Source of the DNA: an uncultured Clostridia bacterium
Lineage (GTDB): Bacteria; Bacillota; Clostridia; Christensenellales; UBA1242
Assembly (NCBI GenBank): GCA_934754355.1
Contig: CAKVID010000004.1
Location: 62,001 to 126,000 of the forward strand
DNA length: 64,000 nucleotides
Reading direction: 5' to 3'
Shown here: positions 27,317 to 37,219 of the stretch, piece after piece
How positions within the stretch are numbered: the stretch's first letter is position 1
Layout: each line of letters opens with the position of its first letter
Position numbers and translations under genes: made by a program
The notes under the pieces: generated by a model
Seen by the model: only the letters and a program-made list of their open reading frames with translations
Databases searched by the model: none
Told to the model about the DNA's origin: nothing

Positions 27317-28753
27317 TCAAATTTCAATTTCAGTTATGTTATCAAATAAACCAACCAATTCTTCTTTGGTATACTCTCTCTTTGTTGCTTCTTTGCCCGA
27401 TTTAGTATCGTTACTATTTGGCATACTTACTACTAATTTCTTTGCTTCTTCTACACTAGTAATATTTTGATTATGATATGTACTAAGCAAGTTATTCAAA
27501 TATTGCATTGGCATATATTTGCCACTAGCCTTACTTGTTGCATATTCCAATAAATCTTCCGTTATCTTCCAATCATATATCCATGTCTTATAGAACATTC
27601 TATCTGATGAATTTACATTTCTTATTATGCCTAGTGCCTGCAATATTTTGGCAATTGCAGTATCATTTCTGACAATATCTTCTAAGTAATTATCTATAGC
27701 CTCGCTTGTAAGAATACCTAACTTATACATATTAAGCATTTGATTATTCAATCCATCAAGCGACCTAATACTAGATTTGAAAGCATAATTTGAAAGTTTC
27801 AAGATGGCCTCTTCATCAAATCCAAGTCTCAACCATTCTGCCACATATGTATCCATTACTATATCCAAATCTCCATAGTAAAGTCCCATATTTTTTACAA
27901 CATTTTTGCTTAGTCTTAGCATATCCTCTCTAGCATCAAAGTAATCATTAATCTCTTTGACACTCTCTAATTTCAAACTATAACATTTCACAACTAAATC
28001 ATTCAAAGATTTGAAGTATTTTACTTTGGATTTTTTAGCAATTGCAATTAAAATGTCGTTAGCAATTTCATAAGACTTAGTCCATTCTAGATAGAAATTA
28101 AATTCATCTTGAGTTGCTTGCCTTCTAATTCCCATCGCCTTAAGTAGTAGAGTAATGTCCCCAGAAATTCTTTCTTGGTCAAGAATTCTCGCATCTACAT
28201 CTTCACTACTTTTTACTCCATCATAAGCCCAGTTCTTTGCAACTGTAGTTATATAATTTACAGATACATTTTTACCCTTCTGCTTTACGCAGTAATCTAT
28301 AATCTTGAGTACCGCTTCTTTCTCTTGTCCCAAATTCTCTATTAAGTAATAAAAGTCCTCAAACTCTCTAGGCGTTAGCATTTTACTTCCAATTAATTCT
28401 TGGGCAGATATATTAAATGCCGAATACTTATCTACATTGTATTTCTTCATCTTCTGCAAAGCATTCTTTGTTGGCAAATATCTAATAATTAATTCACTCG
28501 CATCTATTACTTGCACTAGTCCTACTTCTTGCCAGTAATAAAAAATACTTATTACATCATTTCTAGATAATTTCAAATTTTTCTCAAACATTTCTATAGA
28601 GTTATCCTTACTACTAGAGCAAAGATAAAGTCCATACAAATATACTTTTACATAATCTCCATTTGCGTTTGGCAAAAAATCTGTAATAAAAATATTATCT
28701 ATGCTAATGCTATTTCTAGACACAACTTCGCTTGAGTACTCACAAAATGCCAT
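27317..28753 (-). CDS. DnaD/DnaB-type replication initiation protein
   Basis: 478 residues with an N-terminal winged-helix-like region (about 30-120) and two C-terminal DnaD/DnaB2 repeats: one around FYLEWTKSYEIANDILIAIA (about 230-260) and one around FYKTWIYDWKITEDLLEYAT. The closing motif of the second is MQYLNNLLSTYH. Such proteins help open origins and recruit the helicase loader, encoded next. AGGAG precedes the ATG. A DnaB-like (Firmicutes sense) or DnaD assignment cannot be separated here. Confidence 0.9.
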   Translation of the reverse strand: MAFCEYSSEVVSRNSISIDNIFITDFLPNANGDYVKVYLYGLYLCSSSKDNSIEMFEKNLKLSRNDVISIFYYWQEVGLVQVIDASELIIRYLPTKNALQKMKKYNVDKYSAFNISAQELIGSKMLTPREFEDFYYLIENLGQEKEAVLKIIDYCVKQKGKNVSVNYITTVAKNWAYDGVKSSEDVDARILDQERISGDITLLLKAMGIRRQATQDEFNFYLEWTKSYEIANDILIAIAKKSKVKYFKSLNDLVVKCYSLKLESVKEINDYFDAREDMLRLSKNVVKNMGLYYGDLDIVMDTYVAEWLRLGFDEEAILKLSNYAFKSSIRSLDGLNNQMLNMYKLGILTSEAIDNYLEDIVRNDTAIAKILQALGIIRNVNSSDRMFYKTWIYDWKITEDLLEYATSKASGKYMPMQYLNNLLSTYHNQNITSVEEAKKLVVSMPNSNDTKSGKEATKREYTKEELVGLFDNITEIEI

Positions 28754-28873
28754 AATAATCTCCTATCACTTTCTATGTATTTTAGCACAACCTTTACTCA
28801 AAATTCAACAATTATGACAATTTTCAGAAAAAAAGTTAAAATTAAAAATTTATAAATTTATCTTTCTAATATT

Positions 28874-28901
28874 TTGAATATAATTAATAATATGTTAAAA
28901 T
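28874..28901 (+). promoter_or_regulatory. sbcDC promoter
   Basis: TTGAAT, 16-base spacer, TAAAAT, about 45 bases before the sbcD start. Confidence 0.6.
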
Positions 28902-28947
28902 CAGTGTGAACTAATGTAAAAATGAAAAATGGAGAATTAAAAAGACA

Positions 28948-30186
28948 ATGAGAATTTTGCACACAGCCGATTGGCATATCGGCGCAAAAACTGACGATTT
29001 AGATAGATTTAATGAAATCAAAGAAGCACTTAGACAAGTAGTAGATATTAGCAAAAGATATAATGTAGATATGGTAATAATTGCTGGGGATATTTACGAA
29101 AATCTAGTTCCAGCAGCCGAAGACGAAGAATTATTCTACAAAACTGTTGTAGACCTAAGTAGGAATGGAGATTGTGCAGTTGTTGCTATTGCTGGTAATC
29201 ATGATGACCCAAAGAGACTTAGCAATGCCAATATTTTTGCAGATAAATTTGGAATATACCTAGTTGGATATTATGATGAGATTAAAATAGATAAATCTAG
29301 AAAAGATGCCAATATATATGCTACTAATTGTGGCAAAGGCTTTATAGAATTTGAAACCAAAGCGGGCGAGAAATGCGTAACAGCACTCCTTCCATATCCT
29401 TCTTTCTATAGATACAAGACCATCAAGAAAAATAACGAACTTTTGCAAGACAAAATAACAAAATGGTTGGACGATGGCACAAGTCATTTTAGAGACGATA
29501 CTATTAATATAACAATTGCACATGTTACAAGTTTTGGAATAGACATGGATCAAGATGAATATCTAAGTTATACAACCTTGCAATCTACTTATGGATATGT
29601 TGACCAGAAGATTTTTCACAACAGAGCACATTACACCGCACTTGGACATATTCACAAGACATTGACAGTAAATAAAGAACAAAATATATTCTATTCTGGT
29701 TCACTTATCAATCTATACTTTAGCGTTAATAACGAAGAACCTACTAATGTAATTATTGCAGATATAGACAAAGATGGTGTCAAAAATATTATCCGCCAGC
29801 CTCTAGATGTTAAATGTCTAAAGAAATTTACTGTTAATTCTGTACTAGAAGCACACAAAGTATTATCTCAAAATCCAGATAACCTAGTGAAGATAATTAT
29901 TGAAAATGTAGATAATACAGACAAAGAAGTAGATAATTCTACTTATACTCCATATATCACTATGACCGATGTTAAGAATTTGAGAAAAAATCACCCAAAT
30001 CTAGTAACTTTATCGGTTATAACCAACCAAGCAAGAGCAAGTAGTCTAGTAGATAGCAAGAAGAATTTAACCAATTCAGAAATATTTGAAAATTTTGTTA
30101 AAGCCAAAACTGGCTCATTACCAGAACCAAAAGTTAAAGAACTTTTCTTAAGTTTAATGTCGGAGGGTTTGTATGAAGCCGATTAA
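28948..30186 (+). CDS. sbcD: Exonuclease SbcD (Mre11 type)
   Basis: Mn-dependent nuclease subunit of the SbcCD complex that processes hairpins and DNA ends. Phosphoesterase motifs run in order: HTADWHIGAK, MVIIAGDIYE, VAIAGNHDDP, NITIAHV and TALGHIHK. 412 residues with a C-terminal capping domain. GGAG lies rather far upstream of the ATG. The end overlaps sbcC by 14 bases. Confidence 0.95.
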   Translation: MRILHTADWHIGAKTDDLDRFNEIKEALRQVVDISKRYNVDMVIIAGDIYENLVPAAEDEELFYKTVVDLSRNGDCAVVAIAGNHDDPKRLSNANIFADKFGIYLVGYYDEIKIDKSRKDANIYATNCGKGFIEFETKAGEKCVTALLPYPSFYRYKTIKKNNELLQDKITKWLDDGTSHFRDDTINITIAHVTSFGIDMDQDEYLSYTTLQSTYGYVDQKIFHNRAHYTALGHIHKTLTVNKEQNIFYSGSLINLYFSVNNEEPTNVIIADIDKDGVKNIIRQPLDVKCLKKFTVNSVLEAHKVLSQNPDNLVKIIIENVDNTDKEVDNSTYTPYITMTDVKNLRKNHPNLVTLSVITNQARASSLVDSKKNLTNSEIFENFVKAKTGSLPEPKVKELFLSLMSEGLYEAD

Positions 30187-32878
30187 TCTAAAAATTAAAG
30201 GCATAAATAGTTATGTCAGCGAACAAGAAATAGATTTCAATAAACTAGCCGAAAATAAAATATTCGGTATTTTTGGCGAGACTGGTAGCGGAAAAACAAC
30301 AATACTAGATAGCATAATTCTAGCGCTTTATGGTGTAACAGATAGAGATAGTTTGCAAAATATTATTAATGTTAATACCAAAGACGCATTTGTAGAATTT
30401 ACTTTTGAAATGGAAGAAAATGACGGCAGAGTTAATAGATACTTTGTAAGAAGAGATTTCAAACTAAGACCTAGCGGACTTAAAGCCGACGCTATTTTAA
30501 ATGATTTGAAAGCAAATAAAACACTAGCAGAAATGCCCGACAATGTAAACCAAGCAATACTATCCATTATTGGCATTGGAAAGAAAGAATTTACTAAATG
30601 TATAGCCCTACCTCAAGGCGAGTTCGATAGATTTCTATCAGACACTCCAGCCATAAGAAAGAAAACTCTTGCTAAACTATTCGACCTAGAGCAATTTGGA
30701 GTAATCCTAAGCGAGAAATTAAAGAGCAGAAAAAACTCTGTTCAATTAGATAAATCTACCCTAGAAGAAAAAATTGCCGTATATAATGGCATTAATCAAG
30801 AGACTATAGATAAGATAGAGAAAATACTAAAAGATAGCGATAAACAAGAAAAAACACTTACCCTTCAAATAAATAGAGACAAAAAATTAGCAGAGAAAAT
30901 TAAAGACGAACTAAGTGTAAAACAAGACTTGCTAGATCTGGAAGTTAATCTTAATATTAAGCAAAGCGAATTAGCAGATATTAATTATATAGAGAAACAA
31001 ATTGAGTATACCGAGAAGTATGGCGACTTTACCATTCTTACCGGCAGATTTAATGCTTGCATTGATGAATTAGAGAACCTTAATACTAGCCTTGTAGACA
31101 ATCAACAATTGCTAATTGCTACCGATGAACAACTCAAGAAATTAGAGATAATAAGAGACGATAACAAAGAGAAAATGGATAACACCATTACCCAACTAAA
31201 TGATTGCAAAGTATTGGAAGAGAAGAAAACTTTGCATGAGAAGAAGATTGCCGAACTAAAAGAACAAAAAGAAAATATCTCTAATAAACTAGTAGAAACC
31301 GCTTCTAAAATTACTGCAACAAATGCAGAAATTAAGAAATGCAAAAATCAAATATTAGACTTAGAGAAAACATACAAACAATTAGAAAATACTGTCTTTG
31401 ATAACCTAGACACCCTAGATAAATTAGATAGTTGTAGCACATTCAAGACCAAACAAGATTTCGCTTTGTTCCTAACAATTACTCGTAGCAAAATTAATCC
31501 CGAGAGTTTGTCAGAAGTAGAGAACTTCAATATTTACGATGAAGTAATGACCGCTACTCACGATATGGAAAATTACGAGATTGGAGTTAGGAAAGAAATA
31601 GCCGAAATTATGAAGGATATGAAAAATTTAGATGTAGATTTAGATAACCTTCAAGAAATGAAAGACGAAATAATTGAGAAAAATGAGAAACTAAATAAGC
31701 AATGTGACGCAACAGAAGACGCAATTGTTGTATGCAAAGAACAATTAGCATCGCTTAAATCTACAATTACTAGCCTAGAAGAGATAGAACAATCTCAAAA
31801 TGAACAATTAAATAATATAAAGAGAGCAATTACTGAGGAAAATAGTCTAAATTATGCCTCTCCTACTGCCGACCTTACTTATTTAACTAGAACATTAGAA
31901 ATGTACCAGAAAGAAAATAAGAGACTTGAGGATAGCATTAGCGATTTATCTGCCAAGAAACAGAAAGCCCTAATAGACATAGAAGTAACAACTACTAATA
32001 TCGAGAACCACAAAGACAAATTAAATCAACTAAATTCTGCACTAAAGCCATATAGCAAAACAACATTCAAAGAAAGAGTTGACCAATCACTACTTCTTAA
32101 TCCTAGCGAACTAGATGAACTAAAGTCCAAAGTTGAGAATTTCCACAAAGATTTGAATGTACTAGAAGCAAATACCAAAGCATTAAGAGATAAAACCAAA
32201 GATTATATATACACCAAAGACGATTACAACGATTTAATCAAGGCATTATCAGATAATGAAGAGAAATTGCAAGATTTGAAAGTATTTATAAATGTTAATA
32301 AAATAACACTAGATATTCAGAAACAAAACTTAGAAAGTGTACTTCTTCTACAAAAAGATTTGGACGAAGTAAATTCACAATACAACGCAATCGAACAACT
32401 AGAAGGATTGCTTGCTGGCGGTGCTTTAATAGACTTTGTATCAGAAGAATATATGGGACTTATTACAGACTTTGCTAATAGTTATGTATACAAGATTAGT
32501 AAAGGAAAATATTTACTTAATTATGATGGCGACTTCAATGTAATAGACAATTTTAACGGTGGCATTAAGCGTTCTGTTAAGACATTAAGCGGTGGAGAAA
32601 GATTTATAGTTTCATTAAGCCTTGCACTTGGAATATCTCAAAGTATTGCCGTTAACAATAACAAAAATTTCAATTTCTTCTTTATTGACGAAGGCTTTGG
32701 CAATTTGAGTGAGAATTACATTGAGAAAGTACTTCAAAGTTTTGATGCACTTATCAAACTTAACTTTACAGTTGGATTTATTACCCACGTTGAGAAAATG
32801 GAATATTACTTGAATAATAGAATAATAGTAACCAAAGACAATACAGAAGATGGCTCTAAGATAGAACAATTCTGTTAA
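30173..32878 (+). CDS. sbcC: Exonuclease subunit SbcC (Rad50 type)
   Basis: SMC-like ATPase partner of SbcD. Walker A GETGSGKTTILDSI (about 35-48), Q-loop region IALPQGEFDRFL, long coiled coils (about 190-720), ABC signature TLSGGERFIVSLSLALG and Walker B FFIDEGFGNL are all present. At 901 residues it is shorter than typical members (about 1000-1100), and no CxxC zinc-hook motif is found in the middle of the coiled coil. ATPase function looks intact; dimer contact at the coil tip must differ. Confidence 0.95.
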   Translation: MKPINLKIKGINSYVSEQEIDFNKLAENKIFGIFGETGSGKTTILDSIILALYGVTDRDSLQNIINVNTKDAFVEFTFEMEENDGRVNRYFVRRDFKLRPSGLKADAILNDLKANKTLAEMPDNVNQAILSIIGIGKKEFTKCIALPQGEFDRFLSDTPAIRKKTLAKLFDLEQFGVILSEKLKSRKNSVQLDKSTLEEKIAVYNGINQETIDKIEKILKDSDKQEKTLTLQINRDKKLAEKIKDELSVKQDLLDLEVNLNIKQSELADINYIEKQIEYTEKYGDFTILTGRFNACIDELENLNTSLVDNQQLLIATDEQLKKLEIIRDDNKEKMDNTITQLNDCKVLEEKKTLHEKKIAELKEQKENISNKLVETASKITATNAEIKKCKNQILDLEKTYKQLENTVFDNLDTLDKLDSCSTFKTKQDFALFLTITRSKINPESLSEVENFNIYDEVMTATHDMENYEIGVRKEIAEIMKDMKNLDVDLDNLQEMKDEIIEKNEKLNKQCDATEDAIVVCKEQLASLKSTITSLEEIEQSQNEQLNNIKRAITEENSLNYASPTADLTYLTRTLEMYQKENKRLEDSISDLSAKKQKALIDIEVTTTNIENHKDKLNQLNSALKPYSKTTFKERVDQSLLLNPSELDELKSKVENFHKDLNVLEANTKALRDKTKDYIYTKDDYNDLIKALSDNEEKLQDLKVFINVNKITLDIQKQNLESVLLLQKDLDEVNSQYNAIEQLEGLLAGGALIDFVSEEYMGLITDFANSYVYKISKGKYLLNYDGDFNVIDNFNGGIKRSVKTLSGGERFIVSLSLALGISQSIAVNNNKNFNFFFIDEGFGNLSENYIEKVLQSFDALIKLNFTVGFITHVEKMEYYLNNRIIVTKDNTEDGSKIEQFC

Positions 32879-32887
32879 ATTAAAAAA

Positions 32888-32922
32888 ACAAAAGCAGAGG
32901 GATATATACTTATTGCTTTTGT
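32888..32922 (+). terminator. sbcDC terminator
   Basis: Stem ACAAAAGCA / TGCTTTTGT followed by a T-run. Confidence 0.8.
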
Positions 32923-33032
32923 TTTTTTATTGCTACACACCACAAATACACTCACTTGCATATATCATTGATGTAATTCGTTTGCTATTATCTTTAATTT
33001 TGTTTAAAATAAAATAAAAAAAGGAAAGTATT

Positions 33033-34073
33033 ATGCCCAAGAAAAAGACAAATTTCAAAACAACAATTATATACATATTATCTATTCTAATTCTACTTAC
33101 AATGCTTGTAAGTTTTATACTAATCGGCATGGATATTCTATACAACAAAATTTTCGATATCGACACCTCTGTATATAACTTTGCAGCATCAATTAGGTCA
33201 AGGCCATTAACATTGCTTTTCAAAGTAATTACTAATTTATGCAATCCATTTGTAATCGGTGGCATATCTCTTGCTTTGCTATTCACTCTTAGGAATAAAA
33301 AACAATATACTTTTGCATTATTTCTAAATTTAGGATTAACAGCACTATTAAATCTATCTTTAAAGTACATATTTGCCCGAGAAAGACCAGATATGACCCA
33401 AAGCCTAATATATGAGAGCGGATATAGTTTTCCCAGCGGACACGCAATGTTTTCGGTGTCTTTCTATGGATATCTAATATTTTTACTTAAGAAATTGGAT
33501 ATCAAAAAATCTATTCGTATTCCAGTTAGCATTGCCATGATGTTTTTAGTTGCTTGCGTATGTTTTTCTAGAATATATCTTGGTGTCCATTATTTTTCAG
33601 ATATTATCGGTGGAGTACTTATCTCTACTGTTTATTTAGTCATCTTTACATACTTAATCAATAGACATAATTTCGTATATAATGATCCCGCAACAGACTT
33701 TAAGAAACACACTTTCCTTGGCGGATTTAAGTATGCATTGCAAGGCATTGCGTCTAGTGTCAAAGATGAGAATAATCTACTTGTGCAATTCTCAGCAAGT
33801 ATGATGGTTATTATGTTTGCCGTATTTTTGCGTTGTACTTTTGTAGAATGGGCAATATTAATTTCTATGTGCTTCTTGGTTGTATCATTTGAGATGATGA
33901 ATACTGCCATTGAGAATATTTGCGATAGAATAACTTTAGAACATGATGAGAAAATCAAGAAAATAAAAGACATTGCCGCAGGTGCAGTACTAACCCTAGC
34001 AATATGCTCAGTAATAGTTGCAGGCATTATCTTTATTCCTAAAATCCCAACTCTTTTCCATTTCGCTTTTTAA
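33033..34073 (+). CDS. Fusion: PAP2 lipid phosphatase + DgkA-type lipid kinase
   Basis: Residues about 10-215 form a PAP2 phosphatase with all three motifs: KYIFARERP, YSFPSGHAM and SRIYLGVHYFSDIIGG. Residues about 225-346 form a DgkA-type kinase: GGFKYALQGI, the catalytic MMNTAIENICDRIT and KDIAAGAVL. In Gram-positives DgkA homologues phosphorylate undecaprenol and PAP2 proteins dephosphorylate undecaprenyl diphosphate. One chain could therefore produce the active carrier C55-P from both C55-PP and C55-OH. Around nine membrane segments. Both active sites look complete. Confidence 0.9.
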   Translation: MPKKKTNFKTTIIYILSILILLTMLVSFILIGMDILYNKIFDIDTSVYNFAASIRSRPLTLLFKVITNLCNPFVIGGISLALLFTLRNKKQYTFALFLNLGLTALLNLSLKYIFARERPDMTQSLIYESGYSFPSGHAMFSVSFYGYLIFLLKKLDIKKSIRIPVSIAMMFLVACVCFSRIYLGVHYFSDIIGGVLISTVYLVIFTYLINRHNFVYNDPATDFKKHTFLGGFKYALQGIASSVKDENNLLVQFSASMMVIMFAVFLRCTFVEWAILISMCFLVVSFEMMNTAIENICDRITLEHDEKIKKIKDIAAGAVLTLAICSVIVAGIIFIPKIPTLFHFAF

Positions 34074-34141
34074 TACTGAATACGCACCAATACAAAACCT
34101 CTTTAATATTTAAAAAACATGTCTACAATAAATGAGATATA

Positions 34142-34191
34142 GAGAACTCAAACAAAGTCGCCCGTTAGAGCACCTTGATTTAACTGACGAC
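34142..34191 (+). repeat. Dispersed structured repeat, copy 2 (degenerate)
   Basis: AACTCAAACAAAGTCGCCCG, then CACCTTGATTT and AACTGACGAC match the 5-prime hairpin of the family with changes in the loop; downstream stems are not recognisable. Confidence 0.6.
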
Positions 34192-34458
34192 TAGTACACA
34201 ATAAATTACATCTATTAGTACTAGTGTAAATATAAATTGTAATCACAATCATTATAATTCTTTTTAGACTAAAATTAAATAGCCCCTAGATTACATTTTG
34301 AATTCACCAAATTTAAGAGAATTAATAGGACAATTAAATTATATAAAATTTTGAAAATTCAATCGTAAGAATTATTAGAAATCGTAGCCAAGCCTTTGCA
34401 AACTTATTTTCAATATATCCAACTTACATAATTCGCAAAACTTTATACCCAAAATCTA

Positions 34459-34488
34459 TTGACAAAGATTAAAGATATTTGCTAAAAT
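34459..34488 (+). promoter_or_regulatory. Promoter upstream of repeat copy 3 and tRNA-Ser
   Basis: TTGACA, 18-base spacer, TAAAAT. The predicted RNA begins with the hairpin TGTTTCA / TGAAACA (34494-34514). No coding frame follows, so it may drive the repeat copy, the tRNA, or a small RNA. Confidence 0.6.
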
Positions 34489-34589
34489 ACTATTGTTTCA
34501 AATCAAATGAAACATTTGCTATTAAACATATGGCAACACAAATATTTTATTTATCAGCCCAATCAAGATAAATATTTAATTAAAATATA

Positions 34590-34700
34590 GGAAGTTTAAG
34601 CAAAGTAGTCCAATAGTACACATTGATTTGAACTGACGACCTTTTCAATTTGTGTGAGCGACAGTATTGTCGGAGTTGAATAAATTAACTTTAAATTCAA
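34590..34700 (+). repeat. Dispersed structured repeat, copy 3 (3-prime end eroded)
   Basis: Starts GGAAGTTTAAGCAAAG, keeps TTTGAACTGACGAC, then a covariant third stem CGACA-GTAT-TGTCG in place of CACGA/TCGTG. It lies about 85 bases before tRNA-Ser. Confidence 0.75.
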
Positions 34701-34733
34701 TTTAAAATTTAAACAACACATAAAAAAATAATA

Positions 34734-34761
34734 TTGATTGATATGCCAGATAACATAGAAT
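34734..34761 (+). promoter_or_regulatory. Candidate tRNA-Ser promoter
   Basis: TTGATT, 16-base spacer, TAGAAT, 24 bases before the tRNA. Confidence 0.45.
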
Positions 34762-34785
34762 AATAAAAAAACACATATCGGATAT

Positions 34786-34876
34786 GGAGAAGTACTCAAG
34801 AGGCCGAAGAGGCGCCCCTGCTAAGGGTGTAGTGCGGGAAACTGCAGCGAGGGTTCAAATCCCTCCTTCTCCGCCA
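34786..34876 (+). tRNA. tRNA-Ser(GCU)
   Basis: Acceptor GGAGAAG / CTTCTCC, D arm, anticodon loop with GCT at 34820-34822, a long class II variable arm (GTGTAGTGCGGGAAACTGCA) and T loop GGTTCAAATCC. CCA is encoded at 34874-34876. It reads AGU/AGC codons. Confidence 0.97.
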
Positions 34877-34882
34877 TTAGAG

Positions 34883-34923
34883 AACTGTACGCACCCTCGT
34901 GAAAATGAGAAATGCGTGCAGTT
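34883..34923 (+). terminator. tRNA-Ser terminator
   Basis: Stem AACTGTACGCA / TGCGTGCAGTT (one G-U) and a following T-rich run. Confidence 0.85.
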
Positions 34924-35104
34924 TTTCTTTTTACATGAGTGTTTTGGTTCAATTATTCCTTTTGAAAAACCAATACTTGAAAATCCATACCACTAAGCCT
35001 TGTTAAAACAAAAAAGAGATACTCATGGAAATTTCTAAAAATAAAATCAAATATCTGACTTACACTGACATTTTATAATATTATTATATTCGTGAGGTGA
35101 TAAT

Positions 35105-35860
35105 ATGCCACAATTAGATTATTTAGATAAAAAATTTATTGATTTTACACAAAACAATATTGAATTAATAGATTTTTGTCTTTCTATTGATAGTTCTTAT
35201 AAAAATGCTTTTAATCCAGCATCCGAATACAGTTCAGCTTATTTGATAACTAGGAAATGGTCATTTGATAAAGATACTATAAAAGATATATGTAAAAAAA
35301 TTGATAAAGAAAATTCAACACATTTAACAGTATCTGGACATAAAAAAGGAGATAAAAAAGGTGTAGATGCTGTCGTAAACAAGATACTCAATATTAATAA
35401 TTTTGAAACAGAATTAAAAAATGTCAATGCTAACTTAGTCAAAGAAATTGCAAGTGCAGTTCCACAAATATCAAAATTTTCTTTTGCATCAAAATTCTGT
35501 ACTTATGTTTCAAGATATAAAGATAATAATTTTGTTGCTTACTCTATTTATGACAAAGTTATAAGTGAAATTTTACCCTATTATGAATGGAAATTTTTAC
35601 ATTCACCAAAAATACATGCACGAAAAAAAAGAAATAAGAAAGTTGTAAGTACTATAGAAGATACCTTTGCAAAAAAAGGAAGCTTCGATTACGATGGCTA
35701 CAATACTCTTATAGGAAAAATAATAGAAGCTATCAACAAAAAGAAAAAACTTAATGTTAATAGATCAACTTTTGATAAAATACTTTGGTATTACTACAAA
35801 GGTGATGAAGCATTAAGACAAGAGGCTCTTAATCAAATACCAACTACATTGCTACGTTGA
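35105..35860 (+). CDS. Unrecognised protein, possibly helix-hairpin-helix glycosylase-like fold
   Basis: 251 residues, soluble and Lys-rich. The middle segment FSFASKFCTYVSRYKD followed by YSIYDKVISEILPYY resembles a pattern of OGG-like helical proteins (SFASK...hhhh...hYD), so a DNA-glycosylase-like helical fold is possible, but no catalytic Lys/Asp hairpin is evident. The ribosome site GAGGTGA is good. It is the first gene after tRNA-Ser in a stretch of accessory genes. Function unassigned. Confidence 0.55.
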   Translation: MPQLDYLDKKFIDFTQNNIELIDFCLSIDSSYKNAFNPASEYSSAYLITRKWSFDKDTIKDICKKIDKENSTHLTVSGHKKGDKKGVDAVVNKILNINNFETELKNVNANLVKEIASAVPQISKFSFASKFCTYVSRYKDNNFVAYSIYDKVISEILPYYEWKFLHSPKIHARKKRNKKVVSTIEDTFAKKGSFDYDGYNTLIGKIIEAINKKKKLNVNRSTFDKILWYYYKGDEALRQEALNQIPTTLLR

Positions 35861-35945
35861 TCATGCCAAAGGCAAATACTTGATTATATAGATAATATCG
35901 GATGTCAATTGATCTGGGTGTGTACATAAATGCTAACTTTTCACC

Positions 35946-35974
35946 AAAAAATCCCTATTTATTAGGGATTTTTT
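35946..35974. terminator. Bidirectional terminator
   Basis: Stem AATCCCTA / TAGGGATT flanked by A-run and T-run, between the converging 251-residue gene and the UDG-like gene. Confidence 0.85.
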
Positions 35975-36096
35975 CTTTGTCGAACGAGACAATGGTTGTT
36001 CATTAGATTATTTTATAGAATTGAAAGATTAATATTTGATTATATAAAAATTGTTTTGATTTAATAAACCTTTAACATTTAACACTGCAAATTTAA

Positions 36097-36864
36097 TTAA
36101 AATATATCTTTAAATACTGAATTCCACATATATTGCCTTTCGTCAGATGTTAGGCGATAATTATATTGCGGAGCATAATAAATAATATATTTGTAAAACT
36201 TACCAAGATTATTTTCTAAATTAATAATAACAGGATATTTTTGTGCAATCTTTTGTTTACTATCTAAATAATTTTTCCACTGCATAAATTCATTAATGTT
36301 AGTTATTTTAATATTTTGGTTTTTCAAAGTTTGTAATATTACCAATAGAGCGTATTCCGAATTTCGACTATTACAAATAAACGACATATCATCATCAATT
36401 TTTGCAAAAGAAGTTATATCTAAATTAAATTCTTTAATCTCTTTATCACTTGCAGATTTTTTAGATGCAATAGCATCTTTTATTACATCTAAAAATGTAA
36501 TTTTATTCTGAGACAATTCCTTTTTTATCTCATTAATTATATTTTTGTCTTTTTTGTTGTTATTTAACTTTTGAGCCAAATCAACAAGCCTATAAGAATT
36601 AGAGTTGAAATAAGTATCCAAAATTTTCATTGTTACATTTTTTGGAGAAGTATAAAAATATCCATTATTTCTTCCCTCTTCAGGTGTTAGCGTTCCAACA
36701 ATTACACACTTAATACTACTATCTAACACTCCATTAAGAAATAAATTAGTAGAAGCATTAAAACTATTACAATATACAAAATTTGAATTATCGAAATTTG
36801 CGTTCTTTAAATTTATATTTTCCCCGTTTTTCAAAAACTGATTACATTTGCTTTTAAAAGCCAT
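36097..36864 (-). CDS. Uracil-DNA-glycosylase-superfamily-like protein
   Basis: 255 residues. After a 45-residue N-terminal extension the segment CVIVGTLTPEEGRNNGYFYT followed by SPKNVTMKILDTYF resembles the first motif of UDG-fold proteins (GThPP...YFYGSP.N.hW..L). ITFLDVIKDAIASKKSASDK resembles the next. The C-terminal His motif is not clear. It could be a base-excision enzyme or a non-catalytic relative. No good ribosome site is visible. Stands alone; accessory in context. Confidence 0.55.
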   Translation of the reverse strand: MAFKSKCNQFLKNGENINLKNANFDNSNFVYCNSFNASTNLFLNGVLDSSIKCVIVGTLTPEEGRNNGYFYTSPKNVTMKILDTYFNSNSYRLVDLAQKLNNNKKDKNIINEIKKELSQNKITFLDVIKDAIASKKSASDKEIKEFNLDITSFAKIDDDMSFICNSRNSEYALLVILQTLKNQNIKITNINEFMQWKNYLDSKQKIAQKYPVIINLENNLGKFYKYIIYYAPQYNYRLTSDERQYMWNSVFKDIF

Positions 36865-37219
36865 TTGTTGTCCTTAATCAAATATATTTATATCCTAAAA
36901 TTACACTGGCCGTTTATAACTATTTTGTTTATATTAATAGAAAGCCCCGCAATAGTCAAACAAATTTAATTTATAAAAGCCATATATTTTTTATAAAGCA
37001 ATTTAATATGTGTTATTTACTAAAATAAATTGACTAATTATAATAAAGATTTATATAATAACAAAAAGGTTTGTATAGATATCTATTTTCTAAAAATTTA
37101 AAAATTACTAAATATTATTTAAAATTGATTGATTACAAAAATAATAACTAACTTGCGTAATCTTTTGATGTAACTATAGATTATTTAATTTGATTGGATA
37201 ATTAAAGATGGAGATAACA
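36865..37219. other. Intergenic region, nothing recognised
   Basis: Very A/T-rich spacer between divergent genes. I see no convincing promoter, hairpin, repeat or coding frame apart from the GGAGA ribosome site at 37210-37214 for the following gene. Confidence 0.5.

Noticed and set aside
34784..34996. Open frame over tRNA-Ser
   Set aside because: It lies on the tRNA and its terminator; the translation is only the RNA gene read as protein.
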